Made by a program: the position numbers and the translations under genes. Under the pieces are notes generated by a model. The model saw nothing but the letters and a program-made list of their open reading frames with translations, did no database searches and had not been told where the DNA came from. A DNA stretch of 64,000 nucleotides from UBA7657 sp049652985 (GTDB lineage: Bacteria; Pseudomonadota; Alphaproteobacteria; Micavibrionales; Micavibrionaceae), in assembly GCA_049652985.1 (NCBI GenBank), contig JBASFK010000010.1, forward strand, positions 94,435 through 158,434, given 5' to 3'. Shown here piece after piece: positions 52,443-62,117 of the stretch; position 1 is the first letter of the stretch, and every line of letters begins with the position of its first letter.

Positions 52443-55381
52443 GCGCAGCAAAAATAACGCCCGGAATCTACAATATTCCCGCGGGAACAGCGTTTGCGCG
52501 CGCACTTTCTGCACAATTGATCCGCGAGTCCGAAGGCCGCCCCGAGGCGCTCGCAACCTACCGCGTTATCCTCCCCACCCGCCGCGCCGTCCGGGTTCTG
52601 CACGAAGCATTTCTGGACGAAAGCGGGGGCAAACCCCTCCTCCTGCCGCGCATGCACGCGCTTGGCGATATCGACGAGGAAGAGCTTTCGCTCGCCGCCC
52701 TGGGCGCTGAAAACACCCCACCGGACTGGCTGGATATCCCTCCCGCCTTGCCGCGCCTGAAACGCCAGGTGCTGCTGGCAAAGCTGGTCGCCCGGCTACC
52801 GGAATACGCCCGGAATTTCGATCAGGCCCTCCTGCTCGCCGATGCGCTCGGTCGCCTCATGGACCATGTCCACACCGAGAACCTCGACCTCGGCAAACTC
52901 CCCTCCCTCGTCAGCGCCGAGAAGCTCGCGGAGCACTGGCAGGTCACGTTGGAATTCCTCGACATCCTCGGTAATAACTGGCCTGGTATCCTGGCCACCG
53001 AAGGGGCCATCGAAGCGGCTGACCGGCGCAACCGTTTGCTGCAGGCACTGGCGCGGCACTGGCGGGAATCGCCGCCGCAGACGCCCATCATTGCTGCAGG
53101 CACCACCGGCACCATTCCCGCCACCGCGAGCCTGCTGAAGGTCATTGCTGCGCTCCCGCAGGGAAGGGTCGTGCTGCCCGGCCTCGACACTGGAATGGAT
53201 AAGGAAAGCTGGGATTACCTTGGCGAAACCCACCCACAGCATGCCATGAAATCGCTGCTGGAAATCCTTGAAACATCGCGCAGCAAAGTCGGGCTCTGGC
53301 CGGGCTGTAGCACGGATAAACAGGCCGAACGACGTTGGCTGGCCGGGGAAATCATGCGCCCCGCCGAAACCACCGAGCACTGGATGCAGACCCTGCGCGG
53401 CGACAAAACAGCGCAGCAAAAAATCAATAAAGTATTGAAAAATATTAATATTTTGACTTGCACCACGGAACACGAGGAAGCCGCCGCCATCGCTGTTTTG
53501 CTGCGTGGTGTGCTTGAAACGCCGGGGCGCACAGCCGCCCTCGTCACGCCGCGCCGCGCCCTCGCCCGACGCGTGACCGCTGCCTGTCGCCGCTGGGGCA
53601 TAGAGATCGACGACTCAGCCGGGCGCAAACTGGGCGAGACCCGGGCCGGGAGCTGGGTGCGCTTGATGGCCGAGGCAGCTTCAAACAATTTCGCCCCGAT
53701 CCCGGCGCTTGCCCTTCTCAAACATCCCTTCTGCAGGCTTGAGAATATCCATGGCCTCGACCTTGAATTGCGCGGGCCAGCCCCGGTACCGGGTCTAAAG
53801 GGGCTTTTGGAGCGGGATAAGGAGGGAATCATGCGCGTCATTGAACCGGCCTTGGCCTGGTTCACAGATGGTTCATCCCCGGAAAAGCCCCGTAAATTAA
53901 GGGAAATCACCGAAGCCCACGTCGCGGCGCTGGAGGCGCTTGCTTATACGTCCGAAACCCCTTGGCAGGGACAAGACGGCGAACAGGCCGCCGCCTTTTT
54001 CGCCGAGCTCCTAGAATATGCCGATGATTTCCCTGATATAAGCTTGGCAACCTATGCCGGAATTCTGAATGCCCTGATGGGCGGCGTCACTGTCCGCCCG
54101 GTGCGGGGTACGCGGCCTCGCCTTCGCATCCTCGGCCAGCTCGAAGCCCGGATGACCGATGCCGACCTCGTCATCATGGCGGGGCTGAACGAGAAAACCT
54201 GGCCGCCCGATCCCGGCCATGACCCGTGGATGTCGCGGCCCATGCGCAGCGAATTCGGCCTGCCGCCGCCCGAGCGCCAGGTCGGTCTTGCCGCCCACGA
54301 TTTCGTCCAGGGTTTCTGCGCGCTCGAGGTCGTCCTCTCCCGCTCGCTGCGGCAGGACAACGCACCCACCGTTCCCGCCCGCTGGCTCCAGCGGCTTGAG
54401 GCCGTGCTGCAGGCCGCCGCCATTTCCATCGACACTGTGAAAGACCCCAAACCCGTTCGCTGGGCGGTGGCTCTCGACGAACCCCCCGGTCCCCCAACAC
54501 CACTGCGCAGGCCTGAACCCCGCCCGCCTCTCGCCGCCCGCCCGCGCAAATTATCGGTCACCCGCATCGAGAAATGGCGGCAGGATCCTTACGGCATTTA
54601 CGCGGAATTTGTGCTGCGCCTTCGCAAACTCGATCCGCTCGGCAAGGAAATTGACGCCGCCGAGCGCGGCAATATGCTGCACACGGTCATGAAAAATTTT
54701 GCAGCAAAAGTGCCCGGCAAAATCCCGACCGACGCCACAGCAATCCTGACCACCCTCGCCACACAAGAAATCACTGCCCGCCGCGACGACCCTGCCGCCT
54801 GGAGCTTCTGGCGGCGGCGCTTTGAAAAGGCCGCGCACTGGCTGGCGCAGCATGAAAAAGACTGGCGCGGCTCCGGCGCATCACCCCTCGCGGCCGAAAT
54901 CCCGGGCCGTGTCTCCATCCAGGCGAAAGGCGGCGAATTCCTCCTTACGGCGCGGGCCGACCGCATCGATTCAATGCCCGGCGGCGGCGCGGTCATCGAT
55001 TACAAATCGGGCGGCCAGTTCAGCCCCGGCGACATTACTGATGGACACAGGCCGCAGCTTTCCCTCGAGGGCCTCATTCTCGTCAGGGGCGGCTTCGAAT
55101 CCGTGAGCCCGCTCCAGCCCCTTTCGCTCCAGTACTGGGTCCTCAGCGGCGGCTCTCCGCCCGGCAAGGTGACGGCGACGAAAAACGATCTCGGCAAAGT
55201 TATCGATGACGCTGAATCCGGCCTCCGCCGTTTTATCTCCGTCTTTGATGATGAAAAAACCCCTTATTACAGCGTCCCGCGCCCCGCCGATGCACCGCGC
55301 TTCAACGATTACGTCCACCTCGCCCGCATCGCCGAATGGTCGGCGCTCGGCGATGATGACGCCGGAACGGAGGCCGCATGA
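52439..55381 (+). CDS. addB: double-strand-break repair helicase-nuclease subunit AddB
   Basis: 980 aa, typical for alphaproteobacteria. N-terminal YNIPAGTAFARALSAQLIRE and LPTRRAVRVLHEAFL (inactivated helicase-like), middle LEARMTDADLVIMAGLNEKTWPPDPGHDPWMSRPMRSEFGLPP. The C-terminal RecB-type nuclease has RADRIDSMPGGGAVIDYKSG with catalytic Asp, Asp and Lys. Acts with AddA to resect breaks for RecA. Start and stop overlap murU and addA by 4 bp (ATGA). Confidence 0.95.
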   Translation: MSAAKITPGIYNIPAGTAFARALSAQLIRESEGRPEALATYRVILPTRRAVRVLHEAFLDESGGKPLLLPRMHALGDIDEEELSLAALGAENTPPDWLDIPPALPRLKRQVLLAKLVARLPEYARNFDQALLLADALGRLMDHVHTENLDLGKLPSLVSAEKLAEHWQVTLEFLDILGNNWPGILATEGAIEAADRRNRLLQALARHWRESPPQTPIIAAGTTGTIPATASLLKVIAALPQGRVVLPGLDTGMDKESWDYLGETHPQHAMKSLLEILETSRSKVGLWPGCSTDKQAERRWLAGEIMRPAETTEHWMQTLRGDKTAQQKINKVLKNINILTCTTEHEEAAAIAVLLRGVLETPGRTAALVTPRRALARRVTAACRRWGIEIDDSAGRKLGETRAGSWVRLMAEAASNNFAPIPALALLKHPFCRLENIHGLDLELRGPAPVPGLKGLLERDKEGIMRVIEPALAWFTDGSSPEKPRKLREITEAHVAALEALAYTSETPWQGQDGEQAAAFFAELLEYADDFPDISLATYAGILNALMGGVTVRPVRGTRPRLRILGQLEARMTDADLVIMAGLNEKTWPPDPGHDPWMSRPMRSEFGLPPPERQVGLAAHDFVQGFCALEVVLSRSLRQDNAPTVPARWLQRLEAVLQAAAISIDTVKDPKPVRWAVALDEPPGPPTPLRRPEPRPPLAARPRKLSVTRIEKWRQDPYGIYAEFVLRLRKLDPLGKEIDAAERGNMLHTVMKNFAAKVPGKIPTDATAILTTLATQEITARRDDPAAWSFWRRRFEKAAHWLAQHEKDWRGSGASPLAAEIPGRVSIQAKGGEFLLTARADRIDSMPGGGAVIDYKSGGQFSPGDITDGHRPQLSLEGLILVRGGFESVSPLQPLSLQYWVLSGGSPPGKVTATKNDLGKVIDDAESGLRRFISVFDDEKTPYYSVPRPADAPRFNDYVHLARIAEWSALGDDDAGTEAA

Positions 55382-58300
55382 CCCGCGCCGACGCCCGCAC
55401 AGTTCGCAAACAGCCCGCACCGGAAACGGTGCGCGGACCCGATCCCGATGTACAGCAGGGTCTGGCCTCACGCCCCGATTATTCCGTCTGGGTGACGGCC
55501 TCCGCCGGAACCGGCAAGACAAAAGTTTTAACCGACCGCGTGCTGCGCCTGCTCCTGCCCGGCGCGGACGGTCGCCCCGGCGCCGAACCGCCAAAGATTC
55601 TCTGCCTCACCTATACCAAGGCGGGCGCGGGCGAGATGGCGCTGCGCCTCGGCGGCATCCTCGCCGGCTGGGCGGTGATGGACCTCGACCATCCGAAAAA
55701 AGAAAATTCGCTGCGCGCGCAGCTTGCCGGTCTTTTAGGACGCGAACCCGCGCAGGCCGATATCGCCGCCGCGCGTCGCCTGTTCGCGCGCGTCGCCGAC
55801 GCGCCCGGCGGCATAAAGATTCTGACCATCCATTCCTTCTGCCAGTCGGTGCTCGGGCGCTTTCCCCTCGAGGCAGGCATACCGCCCCATTTCCGCCCGC
55901 TGCAGGAAACCGACGCCGACGCACTGTTGGAACAGGCCTGCCGCACGGTCCTGAACAATGCCGAGAATGATAAACAATCAATTCTGGGCCACGCGCTGGA
56001 CCGTGTCGCGGGCGCAGCCGATGAAAGCCAGTTTTTAGAGCTCGTCCGCAACATCGCCGGGGAACGCAGCCAGTTCGAGCGGATTATGACCGAATTCGGC
56101 GGGCCGGAAGGTGTGTACAAAAAACTGTGCGATGACCTCGATCTCCCCCCGGGCCGCGAGCCCGCTGACATGCTAAAGGACGCATGCCATTCCGACACCT
56201 TCGACGAGCCCGGCTTGCACGCCGCCTGCAAGGCGCTGGCATCCAGCGCTGGCAAATCCGAACCCGCTTGGTCCGCCGCCATGCAGCTATGGCTGGACAC
56301 GAAGGAAACCCGTGCCGCCGGATTTGAATCCTGGAAAAAAATCTTCCTGACCGACAAGGGCACAGCCCGCATCAAGGACTTCCCGACGAAATCGATCGGG
56401 CAGAAATTCCCTGACTGTATCCCGGTGCTGCGCGGGGAATCCGAACGCCTCGCCCGCCTCGTCGACCGCATGAACGCCGCGCATTGCGCGCTGCTGACCC
56501 GCGATCTTTTTATCCTCGGTGCTTCTGTCGTCGCGGAATATCAGTCATTGAAATTCGCCCGCGCCGCCCTCGATTTCGACGACCTCATCTTCCTGACCTG
56601 CACGCTGCTGGAGAGCCGCGCCGCGTGGGTTCTCTACAAACTCGACGGCGGCATCGACCATATCCTCGTCGATGAGGCGCAGGACACAAACCCCGAGCAA
56701 TGGCGCGTGGTCAAGGCGCTGACGGGCGAATTCACCGCCGGCATCGGCGTATCCGAAACCGAGCGTACAATCTTCGTCGTCGGCGACGAGAAACAATCCA
56801 TCTACAGCTTCCAGCGCGCCGCACCCGGTGAATTTCACAGCACCCGTGACTGGCTGGAGAAAAAAATCAGGGGCGCAGAAAAAAACTGGGACGATGTGCC
56901 CCTGACCGTTTCGTTCCGCTCGGTCAAATCCGTGCTGCAGGTCGTCGACGCCGTGTTCGCCCCGCCCGCCATGCAGGACGGTGTCTCCGGCGCGGCCGTC
57001 ACGCACAGCTCGCACCGCCACGGCCAGGGCGGCCTTGTCGAACTATGGCCGATCTTCGAAACGCCGGAAGCCGATGAGATTTTACCGTGGACGCCGCCGA
57101 TCGATGTCACCGAAGGCAAGGACGGCGCGGCTCGGCTCGCCGCCCACATTGCCAAAACCGTGCGCGGCTGGCTGGATGACCAGAATGCAATCCTGCCCGC
57201 GCGCGGACGACGCATTCGCGCGGGTGACGTCATGATTTTATTCCGCACGCGCAACGCGCTGTTCCGCCATGTCGCGAAAGCCCTCAAGGACGAAAAAGTT
57301 CCCGTCAGCGGCGCCGACCGCATGATCCTCAACGAACAGATTTCCGTTCAGGACCTGCTCTGCTGCGCCGAATTCGCGCTGCAGCCACTGGACGATCTCA
57401 ACCTCGCCTGCCTGCTGAAATCTCCCCTCATCGGCATGAACGAGGACGCGCTGTTCGATCTCGCGCACCCGCGTCCCGGAAAATTATGGGACGCGCTGCG
57501 GAAAAGCGGGTACGCGGAAATTACCGCCTATCTCTCCCGCCTGCTGACGAACGCCGCGCTCGGTCCGTTCGATTTCTTCACCTTCATCCTGCAAAGCCCC
57601 TGCCCGGCGGATGAACGCAGCGGCCTGCGCGCCATGCAAAAACGCCTGGGCCGCGACATCATGGACCCGCTCGATGAATTGCTGAATGCCGCACTCGATT
57701 TCGAATCCGCATTTCCACCCGCCCTCCAGACTTTCCTTCACCGCCAGCTTCGCGGTCATGCCGAGATCAAACGCGACATGGAGGAAAGCGGCGACTTCGT
57801 CCGCCTCATGACCATTCACGGCGCGAAAGGTCTGCAGGCGCCTATCGTCATCCTGCCCGATACCGTGCATTCGCGGGCGCCGCGCGGCAAGGCCGACCGC
57901 CGCCTTCTCTGGCCGGAGAAAACCGGGCTCAGGGTGCCGCTCTGGTCGCCGCGCGCGGGCGAGACATTCACCGAGCACGCTGCCGCCCTCGCCGCCGTGC
58001 AGACTGAGCAGGATAAAGAAACCCGTCGGCTTTTATATGTCGCCATGACCCGCGCCGAGGACAGGCTCTATCTCGCGGGCTGCTCGGGCAAATCGAACCC
58101 CGCGCCCGAGTCGTGGTTCTTCGCGCTGCGCGCCGGGCTGGAATCTCTCGGTGAAACAGAATTGCAGGCCGACGCTACACTCCGCCTTGAAAACCCGCAG
58201 CTCCCCGGCAAAAAACCCGATCGCCCCGACCGCGAAACTGCGCAGGCGCAAAATACGGAAGCCCCGCCGTTATGGCTGTTTGAAAAACCACGGGCCGAGC

Positions 58301-58860
58301 CGCCGCCCGCGCCGCTTCTGCGCCCCTCGCGCGCCGAAGAATTTGAGCCCGCCTTCAATTCACCGCTGCAGCTGGAAAGAAAACACCGCTTCCGCCGCGG
58401 CACGCTCACACACAAGCTGCTTGAATTTCTCCCCAACATTCCAGATGCAAAACGCGAAATCGCTGCCAAAAATTTCCTCGACCGTTTCGCCGCTGATCTT
58501 CCCACGGACATCCGGGGTTCCATCACACAGGAAACGCTCACGGTTTTATCGCACCCGGATTTCGCCGCCGTATTCGGTCCCGGCTCTGTCGCCGAGGTTC
58601 CGCTCGCGGGTGTGCTGGAGGATGGCCGCACCGTCAGCGGGCAGGTCGATCGCCTCCTTGTAACGGACACCGAAATCCTCGTTGTCGATTTCAAAACCAA
58701 CCGCCCGCCGCCAACGCGCCCTGAAGATGTCCCCGCCATTTACCGCACCCAGATGGATGCCTATGCCGCCATCCTCGCGCGGATTTATCCAGGCAGAACA
58801 ATCTCTTGTGCCCTGCTCTGGACCGACGGGCCCCTTCTGATGCCCCTGCCGCCCACTTGA
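55378..58860 (+). CDS. addA: double-strand-break repair helicase-nuclease subunit AddA
   Basis: 1160 aa. UvrD-type helicase motifs: I TASAGTGKTKVLTDRVLRLL (about residues 40-60), Ia LTYTKAGAGEMALRL, II DHILVDEAQDTNPEQW, III VGDEKQSIYSFQRAAP, V/VI MTIHGAKGLQAPIVILPDT and LLYVAMTRAEDRLYLAG. The nuclease domain near the end has GQVDRLLVTDTEILVVDFKTNR. Forms the AddAB recombinase. trxA follows 58 bp on. Confidence 0.96.
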   Translation: MTRADARTVRKQPAPETVRGPDPDVQQGLASRPDYSVWVTASAGTGKTKVLTDRVLRLLLPGADGRPGAEPPKILCLTYTKAGAGEMALRLGGILAGWAVMDLDHPKKENSLRAQLAGLLGREPAQADIAAARRLFARVADAPGGIKILTIHSFCQSVLGRFPLEAGIPPHFRPLQETDADALLEQACRTVLNNAENDKQSILGHALDRVAGAADESQFLELVRNIAGERSQFERIMTEFGGPEGVYKKLCDDLDLPPGREPADMLKDACHSDTFDEPGLHAACKALASSAGKSEPAWSAAMQLWLDTKETRAAGFESWKKIFLTDKGTARIKDFPTKSIGQKFPDCIPVLRGESERLARLVDRMNAAHCALLTRDLFILGASVVAEYQSLKFARAALDFDDLIFLTCTLLESRAAWVLYKLDGGIDHILVDEAQDTNPEQWRVVKALTGEFTAGIGVSETERTIFVVGDEKQSIYSFQRAAPGEFHSTRDWLEKKIRGAEKNWDDVPLTVSFRSVKSVLQVVDAVFAPPAMQDGVSGAAVTHSSHRHGQGGLVELWPIFETPEADEILPWTPPIDVTEGKDGAARLAAHIAKTVRGWLDDQNAILPARGRRIRAGDVMILFRTRNALFRHVAKALKDEKVPVSGADRMILNEQISVQDLLCCAEFALQPLDDLNLACLLKSPLIGMNEDALFDLAHPRPGKLWDALRKSGYAEITAYLSRLLTNAALGPFDFFTFILQSPCPADERSGLRAMQKRLGRDIMDPLDELLNAALDFESAFPPALQTFLHRQLRGHAEIKRDMEESGDFVRLMTIHGAKGLQAPIVILPDTVHSRAPRGKADRRLLWPEKTGLRVPLWSPRAGETFTEHAAALAAVQTEQDKETRRLLYVAMTRAEDRLYLAGCSGKSNPAPESWFFALRAGLESLGETELQADATLRLENPQLPGKKPDRPDRETAQAQNTEAPPLWLFEKPRAEPPPAPLLRPSRAEEFEPAFNSPLQLERKHRFRRGTLTHKLLEFLPNIPDAKREIAAKNFLDRFAADLPTDIRGSITQETLTVLSHPDFAAVFGPGSVAEVPLAGVLEDGRTVSGQVDRLLVTDTEILVVDFKTNRPPPTRPEDVPAIYRTQMDAYAAILARIYPGRTISCALLWTDGPLLMPLPPT

Positions 58861-58917
58861 CCCGGGCGCGTCAGACACCATAGTTAATATCTGAGATTCA
58901 CGAGGGGAGTAGACCAC

Positions 58918-59235
58918 ATGAGCATTGCCGTTACCGATACGAATTTCGACGCCGAAGTGCTGAAAGCCGATGGGCCCGTGCTCGTTGATTTCTGGGCGGA
59001 ATGGTGCGGCCCGTGCAAAATCCTCTCTCCCGTGATCGACCAGATCGCGAGCGAACTTCAGGGTAAGGTGAAGGTGGTGAAGGTCAATATCGACCAGGCG
59101 CCCGAGGCGCCGACGAAATACGGCGTGCGCGGCATCCCCACGCTCATGATCTTCAAGGGCGGCCAGGTCGTCGATACGCGCGTCGGCGGCATGCCTAAGG
59201 CGCAGCTTTCCGAATGGATTGAAGGCAACGTCTAA
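58918..59235 (+). CDS. trxA: thioredoxin
   Basis: 105 aa. Canonical active site WCGPC in VLVDFWAEWCGPCKILSPVI and the cis-proline RGIPTLMIFKGGQVV. General cytoplasmic disulfide reductant. RBS GAGGGGAG upstream. addA-trxA is a frequent alphaproteobacterial neighbour pair; copy 2 of the palindromic repeat starts 13 bp after the stop. Confidence 0.97.
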   Translation: MSIAVTDTNFDAEVLKADGPVLVDFWAEWCGPCKILSPVIDQIASELQGKVKVVKVNIDQAPEAPTKYGVRGIPTLMIFKGGQVVDTRVGGMPKAQLSEWIEGNV

Positions 59236-59248
59236 AAAATTAAAGGCT

Positions 59249-59380
59249 CGCCTTCAATTGAAGGATTTTACAGCGAAAATTGCGGTTTTCGAGAACCGTA
59301 TAGCAGAATACGTTGTGGTATTTGAGAAACGGAAGCGCAGAAAAGCGCAATTTGCAGCCCAAAAGACGATAATTAAGGCG
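59249..59380. repeat. palindromic dispersed repeat, copy 2
   Basis: Near-palindromic element between trxA and the convergent antiporter gene. Outer stem CGCCTT-C-AATT (59249-59259) with AATTAAGGCG (59371-59380), one bulged base; long stem 59277-59290 with 59340-59353 (13 of 14 positions pair); apical stem AATAC (59307-59311) with GTATT (59318-59322). It aligns without gaps to copy 1 at 8439-8563, with compensatory changes in the stems. It could serve both flanking genes as a 3' structure. Confidence 0.85.
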
Positions 59381-59383
59381 TGC

Positions 59384-61078
59384 CTAACCCGGCGGCTTTT
59401 TCACACGCATATCGTTTAGATAATGCGCCATCATCTGCCCGATGGCGCGTGGCCCCGTGGTCGTCAGGTCGACATTCTGGCTGATGAAATAATTCCGCTC
59501 TTCTTCGTTGTGCGCACGCACGAGAATTTTCAAGGATGGTTTTAACGCGCGCGCCGATTCAACAATGCGCCGCGCCTCGAACGGGTCGGGCACCGACACC
59601 ACCAGCGCGACAGCCTTGTGAATTGCGGCCTCTTTCAGCGTTTCCTGCTGGCTCGCATCGCCCGCAATCGCGTGAAAACCGTTTTCGCGCAACGCTTCCA
59701 CCCGCTCGCGGTTATTGTCGATCACCACTAGGTCGATGTGTGAATCGTGGATGTTCTTTGAAATCTGGCGGCCCACGCGGCCATGACCCGCGAGAATGAC
59801 TAGGTCCTTCAACACGTATTTTTCATCCGAGCGCAGGAAGGCGAGACTGTCGCCGCGCATATTGAATAAACTGGATAATCTCGGCGTGCGCTCGGCGAAT
59901 TCATACAGCCTGCGCGAAATAAAAAACGCGACCGGGTTCAGCGCGATCGAAGCCATCGCGCCCGCGAGAATTAAATCGCGCCCATCCTCGGGCAGCAGGC
60001 CGTAAGCCAACCCCACCGTGACAAGGATAAACGAAAATTCGCCGATCTGCGCAAGGCCCGAAGACACCAGCAGCGCCGTCTTGAGCTGGTACCCGAACAG
60101 CATAACGATGGAAAATGAAACCAGGAAGTTTCCTGCCATGATGATCGCTATCACCGTCAGCACATGCAGCGGCTGCTCGAACAGGATCTGCGGGTTGAAC
60201 AGCATGCCGATGGAGACGAAAAACAGAACGGCGAAGGCATCCTGGAACGGCAGCGCGCGGTTCGCGACTTCATGGTTCATGTCGGATTCGCGGATCATCA
60301 TACCGGCGAAAAACGCGCCCAGCGCAAATGACACGCCAAAAAACTTCGAGGCACTGAACGCAACCCCGATCGCCATAGCGAACACCGCCAGCGTGAATAA
60401 TTCCCGGGAACGTGTCTTGTTCACCGCCGTCAGCAGCCACGGCAGGATGCGCTTGCCCGCGACAAGCATGATGATGATAAACAGCCCGATCTTGCCGAGC
60501 GCTATGAAAAGCTGCTGCAGCGGCGACTCCGCCATAACCACGCCTTCACTTTGCTGTGCCAGCGCCGGGATAAGAACGAGCGCGAGGACCATCGCGAGAT
60601 CCTCGACCACCAGCCAGCCTATGGCGATATGCCCGTGCATCGTCTGCACAAGATTTCGTTCTTCAAAAGCGCGAAGCAACACGACCGTCGAGGCGACCGA
60701 AAGCGACAGGCCGAACAGGATGCTGCTCTCCCACGGCCAGCCCCATAAATGCGAAATCCCGGCCCCCAGCGTCGTCACGATGACGATCTGCGACAGCGCA
60801 CCGGTCAGCGCGATTTTTTTCACCTCCATGAAATCGTTCAGCGAAAAATGAAGACCGACGCCGAACATGAGGAGAACGATGCCGATCTCCGACAACTCCT
60901 CGGCGATGGCGGCGTCCACATGGAAGCCCGGCGTATAGGGCCCGACCATGATGCCCGCGATCAGGTAACCGACGATCGGCGGAATCCGGAGTTTCGATGC
61001 AATCAGCCCGCACACAAACGCGGCGCTCATGCCTATGGCAAGCGTGGTGACGAGCGGTAAATCGTGCCGGATAGCCAT
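59384..61078 (-). CDS. CPA2 cation/proton antiporter with TrkA-N domain (YbaL/Kef type)
   Basis: 564 aa from the ATG at 61078; a TTG one codon upstream is also open. About twelve membrane helices in residues 8-385, with Na/H-exchanger motifs (LRIPPIVGYLIAGIMVGPYTPG, LFGLSLSVASTVVLLRAFEE, GWLVVEDLAMVLAL, FGVSFALGAFFAGMMIRES). A C-terminal NAD-binding RCK domain (about 410-530) starts DLVILAGHGRVGRQISKNI. Probably potassium or sodium efflux in exchange for protons, gated by nucleotide or thiol ligand. The gene next to it (divergent) encodes a thiol protein. Confidence 0.92.
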   Translation of the reverse strand: MAIRHDLPLVTTLAIGMSAAFVCGLIASKLRIPPIVGYLIAGIMVGPYTPGFHVDAAIAEELSEIGIVLLMFGVGLHFSLNDFMEVKKIALTGALSQIVIVTTLGAGISHLWGWPWESSILFGLSLSVASTVVLLRAFEERNLVQTMHGHIAIGWLVVEDLAMVLALVLIPALAQQSEGVVMAESPLQQLFIALGKIGLFIIIMLVAGKRILPWLLTAVNKTRSRELFTLAVFAMAIGVAFSASKFFGVSFALGAFFAGMMIRESDMNHEVANRALPFQDAFAVLFFVSIGMLFNPQILFEQPLHVLTVIAIIMAGNFLVSFSIVMLFGYQLKTALLVSSGLAQIGEFSFILVTVGLAYGLLPEDGRDLILAGAMASIALNPVAFFISRRLYEFAERTPRLSSLFNMRGDSLAFLRSDEKYVLKDLVILAGHGRVGRQISKNIHDSHIDLVVIDNNRERVEALRENGFHAIAGDASQQETLKEAAIHKAVALVVSVPDPFEARRIVESARALKPSLKILVRAHNEEERNYFISQNVDLTTTGPRAIGQMMAHYLNDMRVKKPPG

Positions 61079-61178
61079 CAAAATCCCATAAAATCGGTAA
61101 ATCTATTTGTAATGATTGTGACATGAAATAGCCGGAAATTAAACCGCAAAGCCTGAAAAACTGCGCATTTCGCCACGG

Positions 61179-61222
61179 TTGACAGGTCGGGAGCACCGGC
61201 CTATATGGTTAGGAGTCCTAAC
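61179..61222 (+). promoter_or_regulatory. strong sigma-70-type promoter with palindromic operator
   Basis: TTGACA at 61179-61184, a 17-bp spacer, then TATATG at 61202-61207. Immediately after comes a perfect inverted repeat GTTAGGAGTCCTAAC (61208-61222) covering the expected transcription start, as a repressor site would. The downstream operon encodes a CxxC protein and a MarR regulator, the natural candidate to bind it. Confidence 0.85.
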
Positions 61223-61243
61223 TGTATTTTAAGGAGAAAACGA

Positions 61244-61486
61244 ATGTCTGCAAAAGCTGTATTTTACCACGCCGGTTGTCCCGTCTGCGTTTCGGCGGAG
61301 CAAAAAGTCCTCAATATGATCGACAAAGACAGGTACAATCTTGAAATCGTGCATTTTGGCAACGCGAAGGGCCGCATCTCCGAGGCAGAGCGCGCAGGCG
61401 TCAAGTCCGTTCCCGCTCTCGTGATAGACGGCGACGTTCTTCACATCAATTTCGGCGCCAGCCTCGATGACGTGAAAAAACTTTAG
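61244..61486 (+). CDS. small thioredoxin-fold protein with CPVC motif
   Basis: 80 aa from the ATG at 61244 behind a perfect AAGGAG; an open frame upstream is not used. KAVFYHAGCPVCVSAEQKVLNMI carries the redox CxxC (Cys12, Cys15), and VKSVPALVIDGDVLHINFG the cis-proline (SVPAL) of a thioredoxin/glutaredoxin fold. Probably a cytosolic thiol oxidoreductase. The only bases between it and the MarR gene are one nucleotide, so it forms an operon with it. Confidence 0.85.
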   Translation: MSAKAVFYHAGCPVCVSAEQKVLNMIDKDRYNLEIVHFGNAKGRISEAERAGVKSVPALVIDGDVLHINFGASLDDVKKL

Positions 61487-61487
61487 A

Positions 61488-62117
61488 ATGAAAGACGGGC
61501 GTGAGCGACAATCTTCCTCACGCCCGGTTTTCCCGGATATGCGCAACGTAGAAAACATAGAAGAAAAAATATTATCGGCGCTGGAGCGAATGCATGTCGC
61601 GACAAAATCGTCGCTGCAAAAAGCCGTGCAGCAACAAAATCTCTCGCCTCTTCACGCGCAGGCCCTCCACTACCTCCGCGATAACGGGCCGCAGCCCGTC
61701 TCCCTCCTGGCAATGCAATTACGCGTCTCCAAAGCCACGATCAGCGACTCGGTCGCGTCGCTGCGTGCAAAAAAACTCGTCAAAAAACAGCCCGACAAAA
61801 ACGATCGCCGCAGCCATCGCATCGCTCTGACCGCCGCAGGCGAAAAAGAAGCCGCGCTTCTTTCTGTCTATGCTGCACCCTTCCTGCAATCGGTGAGCGG
61901 AATGGACGAAACGCAAAAACATGCGCTCTGGGAAGCATTGCTGAATCTGCTCAAAGTCATGCAGGCCCAGGGTCTTGTCCCCCCTGCACGCATGTGTATG
62001 ACCTGCCGCCACTTCGAGCAAAAAAGCGACGGTCGGAAATATTGCCGCCTCATGGAAACAGATCTTGCCATTCCGGACCTTCGTATCAACTGCTCCGAAC
62101 ATCGGCAGGCGGCGTGA
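61488..62117 (+). CDS. MarR-family regulator with C-terminal cysteine cluster
   Basis: 209 aa. Winged helix of the MarR type at about residues 28-125 (LHYLRDNGPQPVSLLAMQLRVSKATISDSVASLRAKKLV, then the wing DKNDRRSHRIALTAAGEKEA). The C-terminal tail MCMTCRHFEQKSDGRKYCRLMETDLAIPDLRINCSEH has four cysteines (170, 173, 186, 202), able to bind a metal or sense oxidation. Start at 61488, one base after the thiol gene; an in-frame ATG at 61539 is an alternative. Autoregulation through the palindrome at 61208 is inferred. Confidence 0.88.
   Translation: MKDGRERQSSSRPVFPDMRNVENIEEKILSALERMHVATKSSLQKAVQQQNLSPLHAQALHYLRDNGPQPVSLLAMQLRVSKATISDSVASLRAKKLVKKQPDKNDRRSHRIALTAAGEKEAALLSVYAAPFLQSVSGMDETQKHALWEALLNLLKVMQAQGLVPPARMCMTCRHFEQKSDGRKYCRLMETDLAIPDLRINCSEHRQAA

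Noticed and set aside
59219..59419. 66-codon plus-strand frame after trxA
   Set aside because: It is a reading through repeat copy 2 and the start of the antisense antiporter gene; no ribosome site.
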